The position numbers were made by a program, and so were the translations under genes. This document shows, piece by piece, positions 8,791 to 18,966 of a DNA stretch of 64,000 nucleotides. Origin of the DNA: Phycicoccus sp. (lineage in GTDB: Bacteria; Actinomycetota; Actinomycetes; Actinomycetales; Dermatophilaceae); contig JAGOME010000003.1 of NCBI GenBank assembly GCA_017993715.1, forward strand, positions 52,796 through 116,795. The letters run 5' to 3'. Within the stretch, counting starts at the first letter, position 1, and the number at the start of each line of letters is the position of its first letter. The notes under the pieces were generated by a model. That model did no database searches. It was given only the letters and a program-made list of their open reading frames with translations, and was not told the DNA's origin.

Positions 8791-9957
8791 GTGAGCGGGA
8801 ATACTGACTTTGACCTGTTTCGTCTCTCTGAGGATCATGAGGCGATCCGGGATGCGGTGCGAGAGTTGGCAACAGCCAAGATCGCACCCTTCGCTGCGGC
8901 CGTCGATGAGGAGTCACGCTATCCCCAGGAGGCCCATGACGCCCTCGTGGCGGGGGACTTCTTTGCGCCACACGTGCCGGAGGAGTACGACGGGGTCGGC
9001 GCCGACGCCCTGGCCACTTGCCTGGTCATCGAGGAGGTCGCGCGGGCCTGCGCCAGCAGCTCGCTGATCCCTGCGGTCAACAAGCTCGGGTCGCTGCCCG
9101 TCATCCTCGGTGGAGGTGCCGAGGTCAAGGCGAAGTACTTGCCGCCGCTTGCCCGTGGCGAGGGCGGGTTCTCGTACGGTCTCTCGGAGCGGGAAGCCGG
9201 ATCCGACACCGCCTCCATGAAGTGCCGAGCCCGATCCGATGGCGACGACTGGGTGCTCAACGGGCAGAAGGCCTGGATCACCAATGCGGGCATCTCGCAG
9301 TACTACACCGTCCTCGCCGTCACTGACCCCGATGGGCCCCGGGGCAACAACATCACGGCATTCGTCGTGGAGAAGTCCGACCCTGGGTTCTCGTTCGGCG
9401 AGAAGGAACGCAAGCTCGGGATCAAGGGATCCCCGACGCGTGAGCTGATCTTTGAGCAGTGCCGGATCCCGGGGGACCGGATCATCGGCACTCCCGGTGA
9501 GGGCCTGAAGATCGCGCTGCAGACTCTCGACCACACCCGCGTGACGATCGGCGCCCAGGCCGTGGGCATCGCCCAGGGGGCGCTCGACGTGGCCGTGGCC
9601 TATGTCAAGGAGCGCAAGCAGTTCGGCAAGGCCATTGCCGAGTTCCAGGGCATCCAGTTCATGCTGGCTGACATGGCGATGGAGCTGGAGGCGGCCCGCA
9701 ACCTGGTCTATGCGGCCGCGGCGAAGTCGGAGAGGGGCGACCCGGATCTCCCGTTCTTCGGCGCGGCAGCCAAGGCCTATGCCAGCGACGTCGCGATGAA
9801 GGTGACGACGGACGCGGTGCAGGCCCTCGGCGGCGCGGGCTACACGCGGGACTTCCCCGTGGAGCGGATGATGCGCGACGCCAAGATCACCCAGATCTAT
9901 GAGGGCACCAACCAGATCCAGCGCATCGTCATGGCCCGGCAGTTGCTGCACGGCTGA
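8791..9957 (+). CDS. acyl-CoA dehydrogenase, FadE25-like
   Basis: FAD enzyme that oxidises acyl-CoA to 2-enoyl-CoA. The 388-residue protein has the full family set: [11 protein letters not shown] (FAD/substrate loop), WITNAGI, the RKQFGKAI helix, VQALGGAGY and the C-terminal YEGTNQIQR where Glu is the usual catalytic base. Fatty acid or branched-chain (short/medium) substrates are likely. Its position after purE is like fadE25 (Rv3274c) in M. tuberculosis, which suggests a conserved housekeeping role separate from the three dehydrogenases at 37-49 kb. Start GTG 8791 is set by the TAGGGT box. Confidence 0.93.
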   Translation: MSGNTDFDLFRLSEDHEAIRDAVRELATAKIAPFAAAVDEESRYPQEAHDALVAGDFFAPHVPEEYDGVGADALATCLVIEEVARACASSSLIPAVNKLGSLPVILGGGAEVKAKYLPPLARGEGGFSYGLSEREAGSDTASMKCRARSDGDDWVLNGQKAWITNAGISQYYTVLAVTDPDGPRGNNITAFVVEKSDPGFSFGEKERKLGIKGSPTRELIFEQCRIPGDRIIGTPGEGLKIALQTLDHTRVTIGAQAVGIAQGALDVAVAYVKERKQFGKAIAEFQGIQFMLADMAMELEAARNLVYAAAAKSERGDPDLPFFGAAAKAYASDVAMKVTTDAVQALGGAGYTRDFPVERMMRDAKITQIYEGTNQIQRIVMARQLLHG

Positions 9958-10017
9958 GCCGGTCGGCTCAATCGGCGAATGCCGCGGTCGCTCCGCGGGT
10001 ATTCGTGCTCGTCCCCG

Positions 10018-10023
10018 TAGCAT
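10018..10023 (+). promoter_or_regulatory. -10 box of leaderless double-GT2 promoter
   Basis: TAGCAT, 6 nt before GTG 10030; no ribosome site is visible upstream. Confidence 0.5.
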
Positions 10024-10029
10024 GTCGGG

Positions 10030-11844
10030 GTGCCTGCGACTGATCCGATGACGCCGCCCGTCGTCGCTGTCGTCGTCACCTGGAACCGTCGCGACCTGCT
10101 CGTGCGCGCTCTCGACGCGGTTCTGTCGCAGGACCCGGCCCCCGCGGCGGTCGTCGTCGTCGACAACGCCTCGACTGACGGCTCGGCTGACCTCGTCGCC
10201 CAGGAGTATCCCGCCGTCGACCTGGTGCGCCTCGAACGCAATACCGGAGGCGCGGGCGGCTTCGCGATCGGGATCGCCCGAGCGCTCGATCTCGGTGCCG
10301 ACGCGGTGTGGATCATGGACGACGACACCATCCCGCAGTCGGGTGCGCTCGGCGCGCTGGTCCGTGCTCGGTGGCGGCTGCAGGCCCGCGCCGCCGACGG
10401 ATTGCCCCCAGCCGTTGTCGCGAGCCGGGTGGAGTGGATCGACGGTCGCCCCCACCCCATGAACACGCCGCGCAGCCACCCGTTTGCTGGGGCTGCGGTG
10501 CGGGAGCTGGCGGCCTCCGCCGACTGTCTGCCGATCCGGACCGCCTCATTCGTGTCGCTGCTTCTCGATGCGGATCGCATCCGCGAGGTGGGTCTGCCGG
10601 TCGCCGACTTCTTCCTGTGGAACGACGACTTTGAGTACACCGCGCGGCTGATCCGCGGACGCCTGGGAGTCCTGTGCCCGGCGTCTGTGGTCCGACACGA
10701 GACCAAGAAGTTCGGCGGTGCCGATGTCGACCCCGGACCGCGGTTCTACAACGAAGTCCGCAACAAGGTGTGGACGTTCACCCGCAGCAGCGCACTCGCG
10801 CCCGGGGAAAAGGTCGTGTATGCCGGCTCGACTGCTCGACGCTGGGTGCGGACCTTCGCCTCGTCGTCGGACAAGGGCACCCTGCGCGAAGGCCTCATGC
10901 GTGGGCTGCGTGATGGGCTGTCCGCCGGACCTCGTGGGACCGATGTCGTTCTGGGCGAGGCGAATCCCTCAGTCCTGCCGAATGCCGTGCGGGTGTCCCG
11001 TCCAGCGCCGCTGGCTCCCGGACAGTCGTTCTCCGTGCTGTTGCCGGTGTATGCCAACGATGACGCCGCGGCCTTCCTGAGGTCCTATCGCTCGGTGACG
11101 GTCGACCAGACGCGCCGGCCCGATGAGGTCGTCATCGTCGTGGACGGCCCGGTGGGGCGTGAGCTCGACGAGACGCTGGCCCAGATCGAGACCTCGGCGT
11201 TCGCCGCGGTGACGGTCCATCGGCTGCCGGAGAACGGCGGCTTGGGCCCGGCCTTAGATGCTGGACTTGCCTTGTGCCGCAATGAGATCGTTGCTCGCCA
11301 GGATGCCGATGACATTTCGCTTCCCACGCGCTTCGCGGTGCAGGTGCCGATGATCGAGGGTGGCGCCGATCTGGTGGGGTCGGCCTTGATGGAGTTCGAC
11401 ACCGACCCGGAGACACCTGGGGAGGTGCGGGTCCCACCGCTCACCCAGGCCGAAATCGAGCAGGGTGCCCGGTGGCATCAACCCGTCTTCCACCCCAGCG
11501 TCGTCTATCGCCGCACGACGGTGCAGGCCGCGGGGGGCTACGGAGACCTGCCATTGCTCGAGGACTACTGGCTCTTTGCCCGAATGCTCCACGCCGGGGC
11601 CGTCTTCGCCAATGTCGCGGAGCCGCTGGTCGCCTATCGCGTCGGCGATGGGGCCTACGCGCGGCGCGGCGGGCGCGGCATTCTGCGCAGCGAACTGGAG
11701 CTGCAGCGCCGGATGCGCCGGATCGGCTTCACCTCACGCAGTCAACGCGTCCGCAACACCGTCGCGCGCGCCGGCTACCGCGTGGTCCCCGAGGACGTCC
11801 GACGCAAGGCCTATCGACGGTTCCTCTTCCGCCGCGACCGCTGA
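10030..11844 (+). CDS. two-domain family 2 glycosyltransferase, GlfT1-like N-terminal half
   Basis: 604 residues with two complete GT-A domains in tandem. Residues 10-300 resemble GlfT1/rhamnosyl-type GT2 enzymes: TWNRRDLL, VDNASTDGS, metal-binding WIMDDDT (95-100), acceptor-side WNDDFEY (198-203) and HETKKFGG. Residues 335-590 form a second GT2 domain: SVLLPVYAND, VVDGPVG, DADD (425-428) and a EDYWLFARML stretch. No membrane helices, so it probably works on the cytosolic face on a lipid-linked acceptor. Since glf (UDP-galactofuranose donor) lies in the same cluster, galactofuranosyl transfer is a fair guess for the first domain. Each domain's donor is otherwise unknown. Confidence 0.85.
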   Translation: MPATDPMTPPVVAVVVTWNRRDLLVRALDAVLSQDPAPAAVVVVDNASTDGSADLVAQEYPAVDLVRLERNTGGAGGFAIGIARALDLGADAVWIMDDDTIPQSGALGALVRARWRLQARAADGLPPAVVASRVEWIDGRPHPMNTPRSHPFAGAAVRELAASADCLPIRTASFVSLLLDADRIREVGLPVADFFLWNDDFEYTARLIRGRLGVLCPASVVRHETKKFGGADVDPGPRFYNEVRNKVWTFTRSSALAPGEKVVYAGSTARRWVRTFASSSDKGTLREGLMRGLRDGLSAGPRGTDVVLGEANPSVLPNAVRVSRPAPLAPGQSFSVLLPVYANDDAAAFLRSYRSVTVDQTRRPDEVVIVVDGPVGRELDETLAQIETSAFAAVTVHRLPENGGLGPALDAGLALCRNEIVARQDADDISLPTRFAVQVPMIEGGADLVGSALMEFDTDPETPGEVRVPPLTQAEIEQGARWHQPVFHPSVVYRRTTVQAAGGYGDLPLLEDYWLFARMLHAGAVFANVAEPLVAYRVGDGAYARRGGRGILRSELELQRRMRRIGFTSRSQRVRNTVARAGYRVVPEDVRRKAYRRFLFRRDR

Positions 11845-11912
11845 CACGGGCGTCACGATCACCGCGTGGGTTGGCGAGTCATCCACCCGGACTGGAGTGC
11901 GGGTGTGGGACT

Positions 11913-11958
11913 GCCCGGCCCACAGTCGGCCCTGGTGCAGCGGCACGAGGGGCCGGGC
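11913..11958. terminator. possible hairpin between convergent GT2 and LCP genes
   Basis: A 9-bp G/C stem (11913-11921 with 11950-11958) and 28-nt loop lie in the 138-bp convergent gap. The long loop makes this weak. Confidence 0.25.
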
Positions 11959-11982
11959 CGGCAACTGAACTCGGCGCGGCAC

Positions 11983-13494
11983 TCAGCCCTGGGAGGGTGC
12001 GCCGTCGGTGCCGGCCGGAGCCTGCGTCAGTGGGTCGTCGTCGCGCAGGGCATCGAACAGCGCGGTCGCGCGCTCGGTGTCCCACTTGACCGCCACCCCG
12101 GCATTGGTCGTCTGGAAGTTCGTCGACGCGATCGGGACGACCAACGACAGCCCGTCGCCGTTGCTCATGGCGCGCATGGTCAGGAAGATTTGGGCCGTCT
12201 CGTACAACGAGGTGTCTTCGCCGAGAGCGAGCCCCTCAGAGGGCGCCATCACGACGGCGTAGTACTGGAAGGGATCGAGGATTGTCTTGGGAGACACCGA
12301 CTTCTGCATGATGGCTGACAGGAACTGACGCTGGCGCTCGGCTCGGCCGATGTCGCCGCGGGGGTCGCTGTAGCGCGCGCGAACGTAGCCGAGCGCGGTG
12401 GCGCCGTTCAGCGTCTGGCACCCCTCCTGCAGGTTGATCCCCGCCCGTGGGTCATCCATGGGGAACGGCACACAGATCTCAACCCCACCCAAAGCGTCCA
12501 CGACGCTGGCAAAGCCACCGAAGCCGATCTCGAGGTAGCCGTCGATCCGTAGACCGGTGGCGCCCTCGACGGTCTCCACGAGAAGCGCGGGACCGCCGAA
12601 CGCGAAGGCGGCGTTGATCTTGTTGGTGCCGTAGCCGGGGATCTGGACGTAGGAGTCTCGGGGAATCGAGATGAGCGAGGACTTCCCACTGTTGCTGCGG
12701 TGCAAGAGCATGATCGAGTCGGTGCGCTGGCCGGGATCATCGGACTCGCTGCCGGTGGACAGCTCAGCCTCCTGCTCGGCGGTCAAACCCGCTCGGCTGT
12801 CCGAGCCGACCAAGAGATAGTTGCTCCCGGCTCCGGAGGCCGGGCGGCTCCCGGCGGGTGCATCGGCCACTTTGGGCATGGCGTTGTAGGACTTGATCGG
12901 CACCCAGGCAAGGAACCCGGCGTAGCCGACCACGGCCACGAGCAGGAGCACCATGATCCTGCGGACCCAGTGTCGGCGGCGGCTGGCTCGGACGGGAGCA
13001 GCCGGTGGCTGTCGAGGCGGCCCCCCGCGGGTTGTCCCTCTGGGTGGGCCGGTCGGAGGTCCCGGCGGACGTCGGCTCCCCGGCGAGCGCTGCGGAATGG
13101 GCTGGGGGCGGTCGGTCGCGCGAGCTGGGGCCGGATGAGCAGGACCGGGGCGCGCCGCGGCCGGGCGGGCGTCCGTGGGCGCAGTCGGGCCGCGCCCCAT
13201 CGGCCTGCCTTGGGGGCGGGCCGTCGCGCGCGTATCGACGACGTAGACGTCGTCGTCCGAGCGGGTGCTCTTCGGCTGCGGAGCAGACCTCGGTCGTTGA
13301 CGCCCAGGCTGCGCCCGGCCGGACTCTGCGCCCCCGGGCTGCGTGCGCCCGGACTGCGTTGCCCCACGACGGGTGTCGACGACATAGACGTCATCGGCCG
13401 CGGGAGGTCGACGGCGCGCGCCTGTGGGCTCACCCAGAGGTGCCTCCGGCCGAGGGCGCCGGGGCCCACCGTTCGCTGTGTCGTCGGATGCCAT
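11983..13494 (-). CDS. LytR-CpsA-Psr (LCP) cell-wall glycopolymer ligase
   Basis: Membrane-anchored phosphotransferase that attaches lipid-linked polysaccharide to peptidoglycan. Residues 1-175 are a disordered Pro/Arg/Ala-rich cytosolic tail with DDVYVVDTR twice (34-42 and 81-89); one membrane helix spans about 178-198; the extracellular LCP domain (about 220-440) carries NYLLVGSDSR, RTDSIMLLH, ISIPRDSYVQIP, KINAAFAFGG and the arginine-rich YVRARYSDPRGDIGRAERQ motif that binds the polyprenyl pyrophosphate. The C-terminal tail lacks a LytR_C domain that I can recognise. It sits between the sugar-nucleotide genes and a transferase, so its cargo is probably this cluster's polymer. Start ATG 13494; ribosome site weak. 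Confidence 0.93.
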   Translation of the reverse strand: MASDDTANGGPRRPRPEAPLGEPTGARRRPPAADDVYVVDTRRGATQSGRTQPGGAESGRAQPGRQRPRSAPQPKSTRSDDDVYVVDTRATARPQGRPMGRGPTAPTDARPAAARPGPAHPAPARATDRPQPIPQRSPGSRRPPGPPTGPPRGTTRGGPPRQPPAAPVRASRRRHWVRRIMVLLLVAVVGYAGFLAWVPIKSYNAMPKVADAPAGSRPASGAGSNYLLVGSDSRAGLTAEQEAELSTGSESDDPGQRTDSIMLLHRSNSGKSSLISIPRDSYVQIPGYGTNKINAAFAFGGPALLVETVEGATGLRIDGYLEIGFGGFASVVDALGGVEICVPFPMDDPRAGINLQEGCQTLNGATALGYVRARYSDPRGDIGRAERQRQFLSAIMQKSVSPKTILDPFQYYAVVMAPSEGLALGEDTSLYETAQIFLTMRAMSNGDGLSLVVPIASTNFQTTNAGVAVKWDTERATALFDALRDDDPLTQAPAGTDGAPSQG

Positions 13495-13700
13495 GAGAGG
13501 TTCGTTTCGTTCCGGTGCGAGGTGAGCTCGGTAGCGCCCACCCGCAACAACTTTCCTGCCTGTTTAGCAGGTTTGCCCGAACGTGTCGTGGGAACACCCC
13601 GACGGCGGGCGTTGTGTCGCCCCTGTCGCGCCCTCCCGAGATGGGTGTGACACCGCCCCGATATCGACTCCTCACGGCCCTTGAGAACGTATGGCCCGGC

Positions 13701-13706
13701 TAGACT
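13701..13706 (+). promoter_or_regulatory. -10 box upstream of wbpA-like gene
   Basis: TAGACT. A transcript would start near 13712 and give a leader of about 30 nt, placing GGGAG (13732-13736) 5 nt before a TTG start at 13742. The 247-bp divergent gap to the LCP gene also holds a CCTG/CAGG short inverted repeat near 13560 but nothing else I can name. Confidence 0.45.
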
Positions 13707-13741
13707 CGGTGGGTCACCCGAACCCCTATCTGGGAGATCAC

Positions 13742-15064
13742 TTGAGAATCACGGTCGTCGGTCTGGGCAAGATCGGTCTTCCCCTCGCCGTCCAGTTCGC
13801 CAAGTCCGGGCACGAGGTGTTCGGGGCCGATGTCAGCTCCGCCGTCGTCGACCTGGTGAATGCCGGGACCGAGCCCTTTCCGGGCGAGGCGCACCTCGCG
13901 GACTACCTTGGGGAGGTCGTGGCCGGTGGATTGCTGACCGCGACGACGGACACCGCAGATGCCGTCAGCCGCAGCGATGCGGTCGTCGTCGTGGTCCCCC
14001 TCTTCGTCGACGAGGAAGCCCGCCCCGACTTCGGGTGGATGGACTCCGCGACCGACGACATCGCCCGGGGGTTGCGTGCCGAGAACGGCACCCTGGTGGT
14101 CTACGAAACCACTCTGCCCGTCGGCACGACGCGGACCCGGTGGAAGCCGCGCCTAGAGCAGGCTTCCGGGCTCGTCGAAGGCGAGGACTTCTTCCTCGTG
14201 TTCAGCCCTGAGCGGGTGCTCACCGGCCGGGTCTTCGCCGATCTGCGCAAGTACCCCAAACTCATCGGTGGCCTCGAGCCCCAGGGCACGCAGCGGGCCA
14301 TCGAGTTCTACGAGCAGGTGCTGCAGTTCGACGAGCGCCCGGACCTGGTGCGTGGCAACGGAGTCTGGGATCTTGGCTCGGCCGAGGCTGCTGAGATGGC
14401 CAAGCTTGCCGAGACGACCTACCGGGACGTCAACATCGGTCTGGCCAACCAGTTCGGCCGGTTCGCAGCCGCCAATGGCATCGATGTGTACCAGGTCATC
14501 GAGGCCAGTAACTCCCAGCCGTACAGCCACATCCACCGCCCCGGCATCGCCGTCGGTGGGCACTGCATCCCCGTCTACCCCCGGCTCTACCTCTGGAACG
14601 ACCCGGACGCGACCGTCGTGCGAGCCGCTCGCGAAGCCAACGCCGACATGCCGTCCTACACGGTGGGCCTCGCGGTCGGTGCCGCAGGCGGATCGCTGAC
14701 CGACAGGCGGGTCGTCGTGCTGGGCGCCGCCTACCGCGGCGGCGTTAAGGAGACGGCATTCTCTGGGGTCTTCGCCACCGTCGACGCGCTGCGCGCGCAA
14801 GGGGCTCAGGTTCTCGTCCATGATCCGATGTACACCGACGAGGAGCTGGCCCGGTTCGGCTGGGACGCCTACCACGTCGGCGAGCCGGCGGACGTCGTCA
14901 TCGTGCAGGCGGACCATGCCGAGTACCGCGCGCTGACTGCTGCCGACGTTCCCGGCGTACAGGTTGTCGTCGACGGGCGAGGAGTGCTGGCCCGAGAGGC
15001 GTTCTCGGACACGGCATTCCTCGTGGTCGGCCAGGCTGCCTCTGGTGCAGCAGTGAGCGTCTGA
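13742..15064 (+). CDS. UDP-N-acetyl-hexosamine 6-dehydrogenase (WbpA/WecC family)
   Basis: NAD-dependent dehydrogenase oxidising C6 of UDP-GlcNAc or UDP-ManNAc to the uronic acid. The 440 residues start with a Rossmann loop VVGLGKIGLPLA, have VYETTLPVGTTR, FSPERVLTGR, the central-domain VNIGLANQFG, and the catalytic Cys in GGHCIPVYP, ending in a UDP-binding domain with VVLGAAYRGGVKE. I place the start at TTG 13742, with a GGGAG ribosome site and the protein beginning at the Rossmann strand; ATG 13691 would lie upstream of the likely promoter. With the next three genes it matches the WbpA-D-E-B set, so UDP-GlcNAc is the likely substrate. A TGATG overlap couples it to the acetyltransferase. Confidence 0.88.
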   Translation: MRITVVGLGKIGLPLAVQFAKSGHEVFGADVSSAVVDLVNAGTEPFPGEAHLADYLGEVVAGGLLTATTDTADAVSRSDAVVVVVPLFVDEEARPDFGWMDSATDDIARGLRAENGTLVVYETTLPVGTTRTRWKPRLEQASGLVEGEDFFLVFSPERVLTGRVFADLRKYPKLIGGLEPQGTQRAIEFYEQVLQFDERPDLVRGNGVWDLGSAEAAEMAKLAETTYRDVNIGLANQFGRFAAANGIDVYQVIEASNSQPYSHIHRPGIAVGGHCIPVYPRLYLWNDPDATVVRAAREANADMPSYTVGLAVGAAGGSLTDRRVVVLGAAYRGGVKETAFSGVFATVDALRAQGAQVLVHDPMYTDEELARFGWDAYHVGEPADVVIVQADHAEYRALTAADVPGVQVVVDGRGVLAREAFSDTAFLVVGQAASGAAVSV

Positions 15065-15660
15065 TGGGCGTACGGATCGTCGACTCGGCAGACGTTGCCG
15101 AGTCCGCCCAGATCGGCGACGGCTCGTCCATCTGGCACCTGGCGCAGGTCCGGGAGGATGCCGTCCTCGGCGAGAACTGCATTGTCGGGCGCGGTGCCTA
15201 CGTCGGTACCGGCGTCACCATGGGGGACAACTGCAAACTTCAGAACTACGCCCTGGTCTATGAGCCGGCGGTCCTCGAGGACGGCGTGTTCGTCGGCCCG
15301 GCTGTGTGTTTCACCAATGACCACTACCCGCGTGCGGTCGCGCCGGACGGCACGATCAAACGCGGGGACGACTGGGAGGCGGTCGGCGTCACCTGCCGTC
15401 AGGGCTCCTCGATCGGCGCCCGCGCCGTGTGCGTCGCCCCCGTGACAGTCGGCCGATGGGCGATGGTCGCTGCCGGCTCGGTCGTGGTCAAGGACGTGCC
15501 CGACTTCGCCCTGGTCGCCGGGGTGCCAGCGCGCCGCCTGCGTTGGGTCGGCAAGGCCGGAGTTCCATTGGAGCAGACCGGCGACCACGAATGGACCTGC
15601 CCGCAGACGGGCGAGAAATACCTGGAAGACAACGAGATCCTCACGGAGGCCCCGCAGTGA
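15064..15660 (+). CDS. wbpD: WbpD/WlbB-like UDP-sugar 3-N-acetyltransferase
   Basis: Left-handed beta-helix acyltransferase of 198 residues, built of hexapeptide repeats from about residue 12 to 150. It carries the motif FTNDHYPRA (about residues 82-90) characteristic of WbpD/WlbB enzymes, which acetylate the 3-amino group of UDP-2-acetamido-3-amino-glucuronate using acetyl-CoA, and the GSVVVKDVPDFALVAGVPAR end-of-helix signature. It overlaps the dehydrogenase by one base and the aminotransferase by four, so it belongs to a tight operon. The reaction is inferred from the motif and the neighbours. Confidence 0.88.
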   Translation: MGVRIVDSADVAESAQIGDGSSIWHLAQVREDAVLGENCIVGRGAYVGTGVTMGDNCKLQNYALVYEPAVLEDGVFVGPAVCFTNDHYPRAVAPDGTIKRGDDWEAVGVTCRQGSSIGARAVCVAPVTVGRWAMVAAGSVVVKDVPDFALVAGVPARRLRWVGKAGVPLEQTGDHEWTCPQTGEKYLEDNEILTEAPQ

Positions 15661-16745
15661 ACGACTTCATTCCCCCCGCCAAGCCCCTGGTCGGTGAGGA
15701 GGAGGTCGAGGCGGTCACCCGCGTGCTCCGCTCCGGCATGCTCGCCCAGGGCCCCGAGGTCAAGGCCTTCGAGGAGGAGTTCGGCGCCCACTTCCGCTTG
15801 GATCGCGCCTGCGTTGCCGTCAACTCCGGCACCTCGGGCCTGCACGTCGGGCTCCTGTCCAGCGGCGTCAAGGCGGGCGACGAGGTCATCGTCCCGTCGT
15901 TCACCTTCGCCGCGACCTGCAACTCCGTGGCCCTCACCGGAGCCGAGCCGGTCTTCGCCGACATCGACGCCGACGACTTCTGCCTTTCCCCGGCCGCGGT
16001 CGAGGCTGCCATCACCGACAAGACGGTCGGCATCATGCCGGTCCACCTCTACGGCCACCCGGCCAAGATGGACCAGATCCTCGCCATCGCCGACAAGCAC
16101 GGCCTGCAGGTCTTCGAGGACGCCGCCCAGGCCCACGGCGCCTCCCTCAACGGCACTGCGGTCGGGGCGTTCGGCTCGTTCGCGATGTTCTCGCTCTACC
16201 CGACCAAGAACATGACCTCCGGCGAGGGCGGCATGATCTCGGTCGCGACGCCCGAGATCGAGCGCCTGGCCCGGCTCTACCGCAACCAGGGCATGGAGAA
16301 GCAGTACCACAACGAGGTGGTCGGCTTTAATCTGCGGATGACCGACGTTCACGCCGCCATCGGTCGTGAGCAGCTCAAGAAGGTCGACGCCTGGACCGCG
16401 CAGCGCCAGGCGAATGCGGCATTCCTCTCCGCCAACCTGGAGGGCGTCACCCCGCCCCCGGTCGCGGAAGGCGCCGTCCACGTCTACCACCAGTACACGA
16501 TCCGCGTCCCGCAGGACCGCGACGGTCTCGCCGCCGCCCTGAAGTCCGAGTACAACATCGGCAGCGGCATGTTCTATCCGGTGCCCAACCACCAGCTCAA
16601 GCCCTTCCAGCACGATGTGGATCTGCCCGAGACCATGATCGCGGCGGCTCAGTGCCTGTCACTGCCGGTGCATCCGTCGGTGTCGCAGAGCGATCTCGAA
16701 CGGATCGTCACCGCAGTCAACGCCCTGGCCAAGGCAGGTGCCTGA
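15657..16745 (+). CDS. wbpE: DegT/DnrJ/EryC1 aminotransferase (WbpE-like)
   Basis: PLP-dependent sugar aminotransferase, 362 residues, expected to place an amino group at C3 of a 3-keto-uronic acid sugar nucleotide. It begins IPPAKPLVGEEE, has VNSGTSGLHVGL (PLP phosphate), VPSFTFAATCNS, EDAAQAHGA and the Schiff-base Lys in SLYPTKNMTSGEGG. The GTG at 15657 overlaps the acetyltransferase stop (GTGA) and has GGAGG 7 nt upstream. In the Pseudomonas/Bordetella pathway, WbpB makes the 3-keto sugar, WbpE aminates it and WbpD acetylates it; all three are adjacent here. Confidence 0.92.
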   Translation: MNDFIPPAKPLVGEEEVEAVTRVLRSGMLAQGPEVKAFEEEFGAHFRLDRACVAVNSGTSGLHVGLLSSGVKAGDEVIVPSFTFAATCNSVALTGAEPVFADIDADDFCLSPAAVEAAITDKTVGIMPVHLYGHPAKMDQILAIADKHGLQVFEDAAQAHGASLNGTAVGAFGSFAMFSLYPTKNMTSGEGGMISVATPEIERLARLYRNQGMEKQYHNEVVGFNLRMTDVHAAIGREQLKKVDAWTAQRQANAAFLSANLEGVTPPPVAEGAVHVYHQYTIRVPQDRDGLAAALKSEYNIGSGMFYPVPNHQLKPFQHDVDLPETMIAAAQCLSLPVHPSVSQSDLERIVTAVNALAKAGA

Positions 16746-16749
16746 CCAG

Positions 16750-17736
16750 ATGAGCAATCTGCGCGCCGGACTCATCGGCCTGGGCATGATGGGTCGCCAC
16801 CACGCTCGAGTCCTCAGCTCACTGCCCGGTGTCGACCTCGTCGCCGTTGCCGACCCGGGCGGTGACCCGCATGGCGTGGCCGGCGGACGCCCGCTGCACG
16901 CGACCGTCGAGGAGCTCATCGCCACAGGCATCGACTACTGCATGGTCGCGGTGCCGACGATCTACCACCAGGAGATCGGACTGACCCTCGCTGGCGCCGG
17001 AGTGCACGCTCTGATCGAGAAGCCGCTGGCCCAGGACACACCGGCCGCCCAGCAGCTCGCTGATGCCTTCGAGACCGCCGGCCTGGTCGGCGCGGTCGGC
17101 CACATCGAGCGCTATAACCCGGCGCTGCAGTCCGCTCGTCAGCGTCTCGAGGCCGGGGAGCTCGGCCGGGTCTACCAGGTGATCACTCGGCGCCAGGGTC
17201 CGTTCCCGGCGCGCATCGCCGACGTCGGTGTCGTCAAGGACCTGGCGACCCACGATATTGACCTGACGGCCTGGGTGACCCAGCAGCCCTACACCTCGGT
17301 GAGCGCCCGCACGGCCTACAAGAGTGGCCGCGAGCACGAGGACCTCGTGGCTGCCGTCGGACAACTGGCCGACGACACCGTGACCAACCACCTGGTCAAC
17401 TGGCTCTCGCCATTCAAGGAGCGGCTGACGGTGATCACCGGTGAGAAGGGTGCGTTTATCGCCGACACCCTCACCGCCGACCTCACGTTCCACGCCAACG
17501 GCAACATCGAGGCCGAGTGGGACGAGATCGCCCGGTTCCGGGGAGTTTCGGAGGGAGATATGGTTCGCTACGCGATTGCCAAGCCTGAGCCGCTGCGCAC
17601 CGAGCATGAGCAGTTCCGCGACGCGGTGCTCGGCAAACCTGCCGACATCGTCACCATGGCCCAAGGCTTGCAGACGGTGCGGGTGGCCGAGGCCATGATC
17701 GAGTCGGCCAACACCGGCACCGTCATCACCTTCTAA
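16750..17736 (+). CDS. wbpB: Gfo/Idh/MocA-family oxidoreductase (WbpB/WlbA-like)
   Basis: NAD-dependent sugar dehydrogenase of about 328 residues. Rossmann loop GLIGLGMMGRHHARVL, the EKPLAQD motif with the conserved Lys around residue 90, GHIERYNPA and the VKDLATHDIDL segment with the catalytic His match Gfo/Idh enzymes. In WbpB-type members it oxidises C3 of UDP-GlcNAcA, supplying the keto sugar for the aminotransferase upstream. Start ATG 16750; a GTG at 16738 overlapping the previous gene is also possible. Next in the same direction is glf after 18 bases. Confidence 0.87.
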   Translation: MSNLRAGLIGLGMMGRHHARVLSSLPGVDLVAVADPGGDPHGVAGGRPLHATVEELIATGIDYCMVAVPTIYHQEIGLTLAGAGVHALIEKPLAQDTPAAQQLADAFETAGLVGAVGHIERYNPALQSARQRLEAGELGRVYQVITRRQGPFPARIADVGVVKDLATHDIDLTAWVTQQPYTSVSARTAYKSGREHEDLVAAVGQLADDTVTNHLVNWLSPFKERLTVITGEKGAFIADTLTADLTFHANGNIEAEWDEIARFRGVSEGDMVRYAIAKPEPLRTEHEQFRDAVLGKPADIVTMAQGLQTVRVAEAMIESANTGTVITF

Positions 17737-18909
<1,173 letters not shown>

Positions 18910-18953
18910 CGCTGGGGACCACGTGCGCCCACGGCCGCCCCGATGTCGGACGC

Positions 18954-18959
18954 TAGAGT
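18954..18959 (+). promoter_or_regulatory. -10 box of leaderless CoA-transferase promoter
   Basis: TAGAGT, 7 nt before ATG 18967. The upstream in-frame ATG at 18943 would not be on this transcript. Confidence 0.6.
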
Positions 18960-18966
18960 CGCGAAC

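Noticed and set aside
15399..16613. Long minus-strand frame opposite the wbpD-wbpE region
   Set aside because: Mirror frame of strongly supported genes; no ribosome site or domain.
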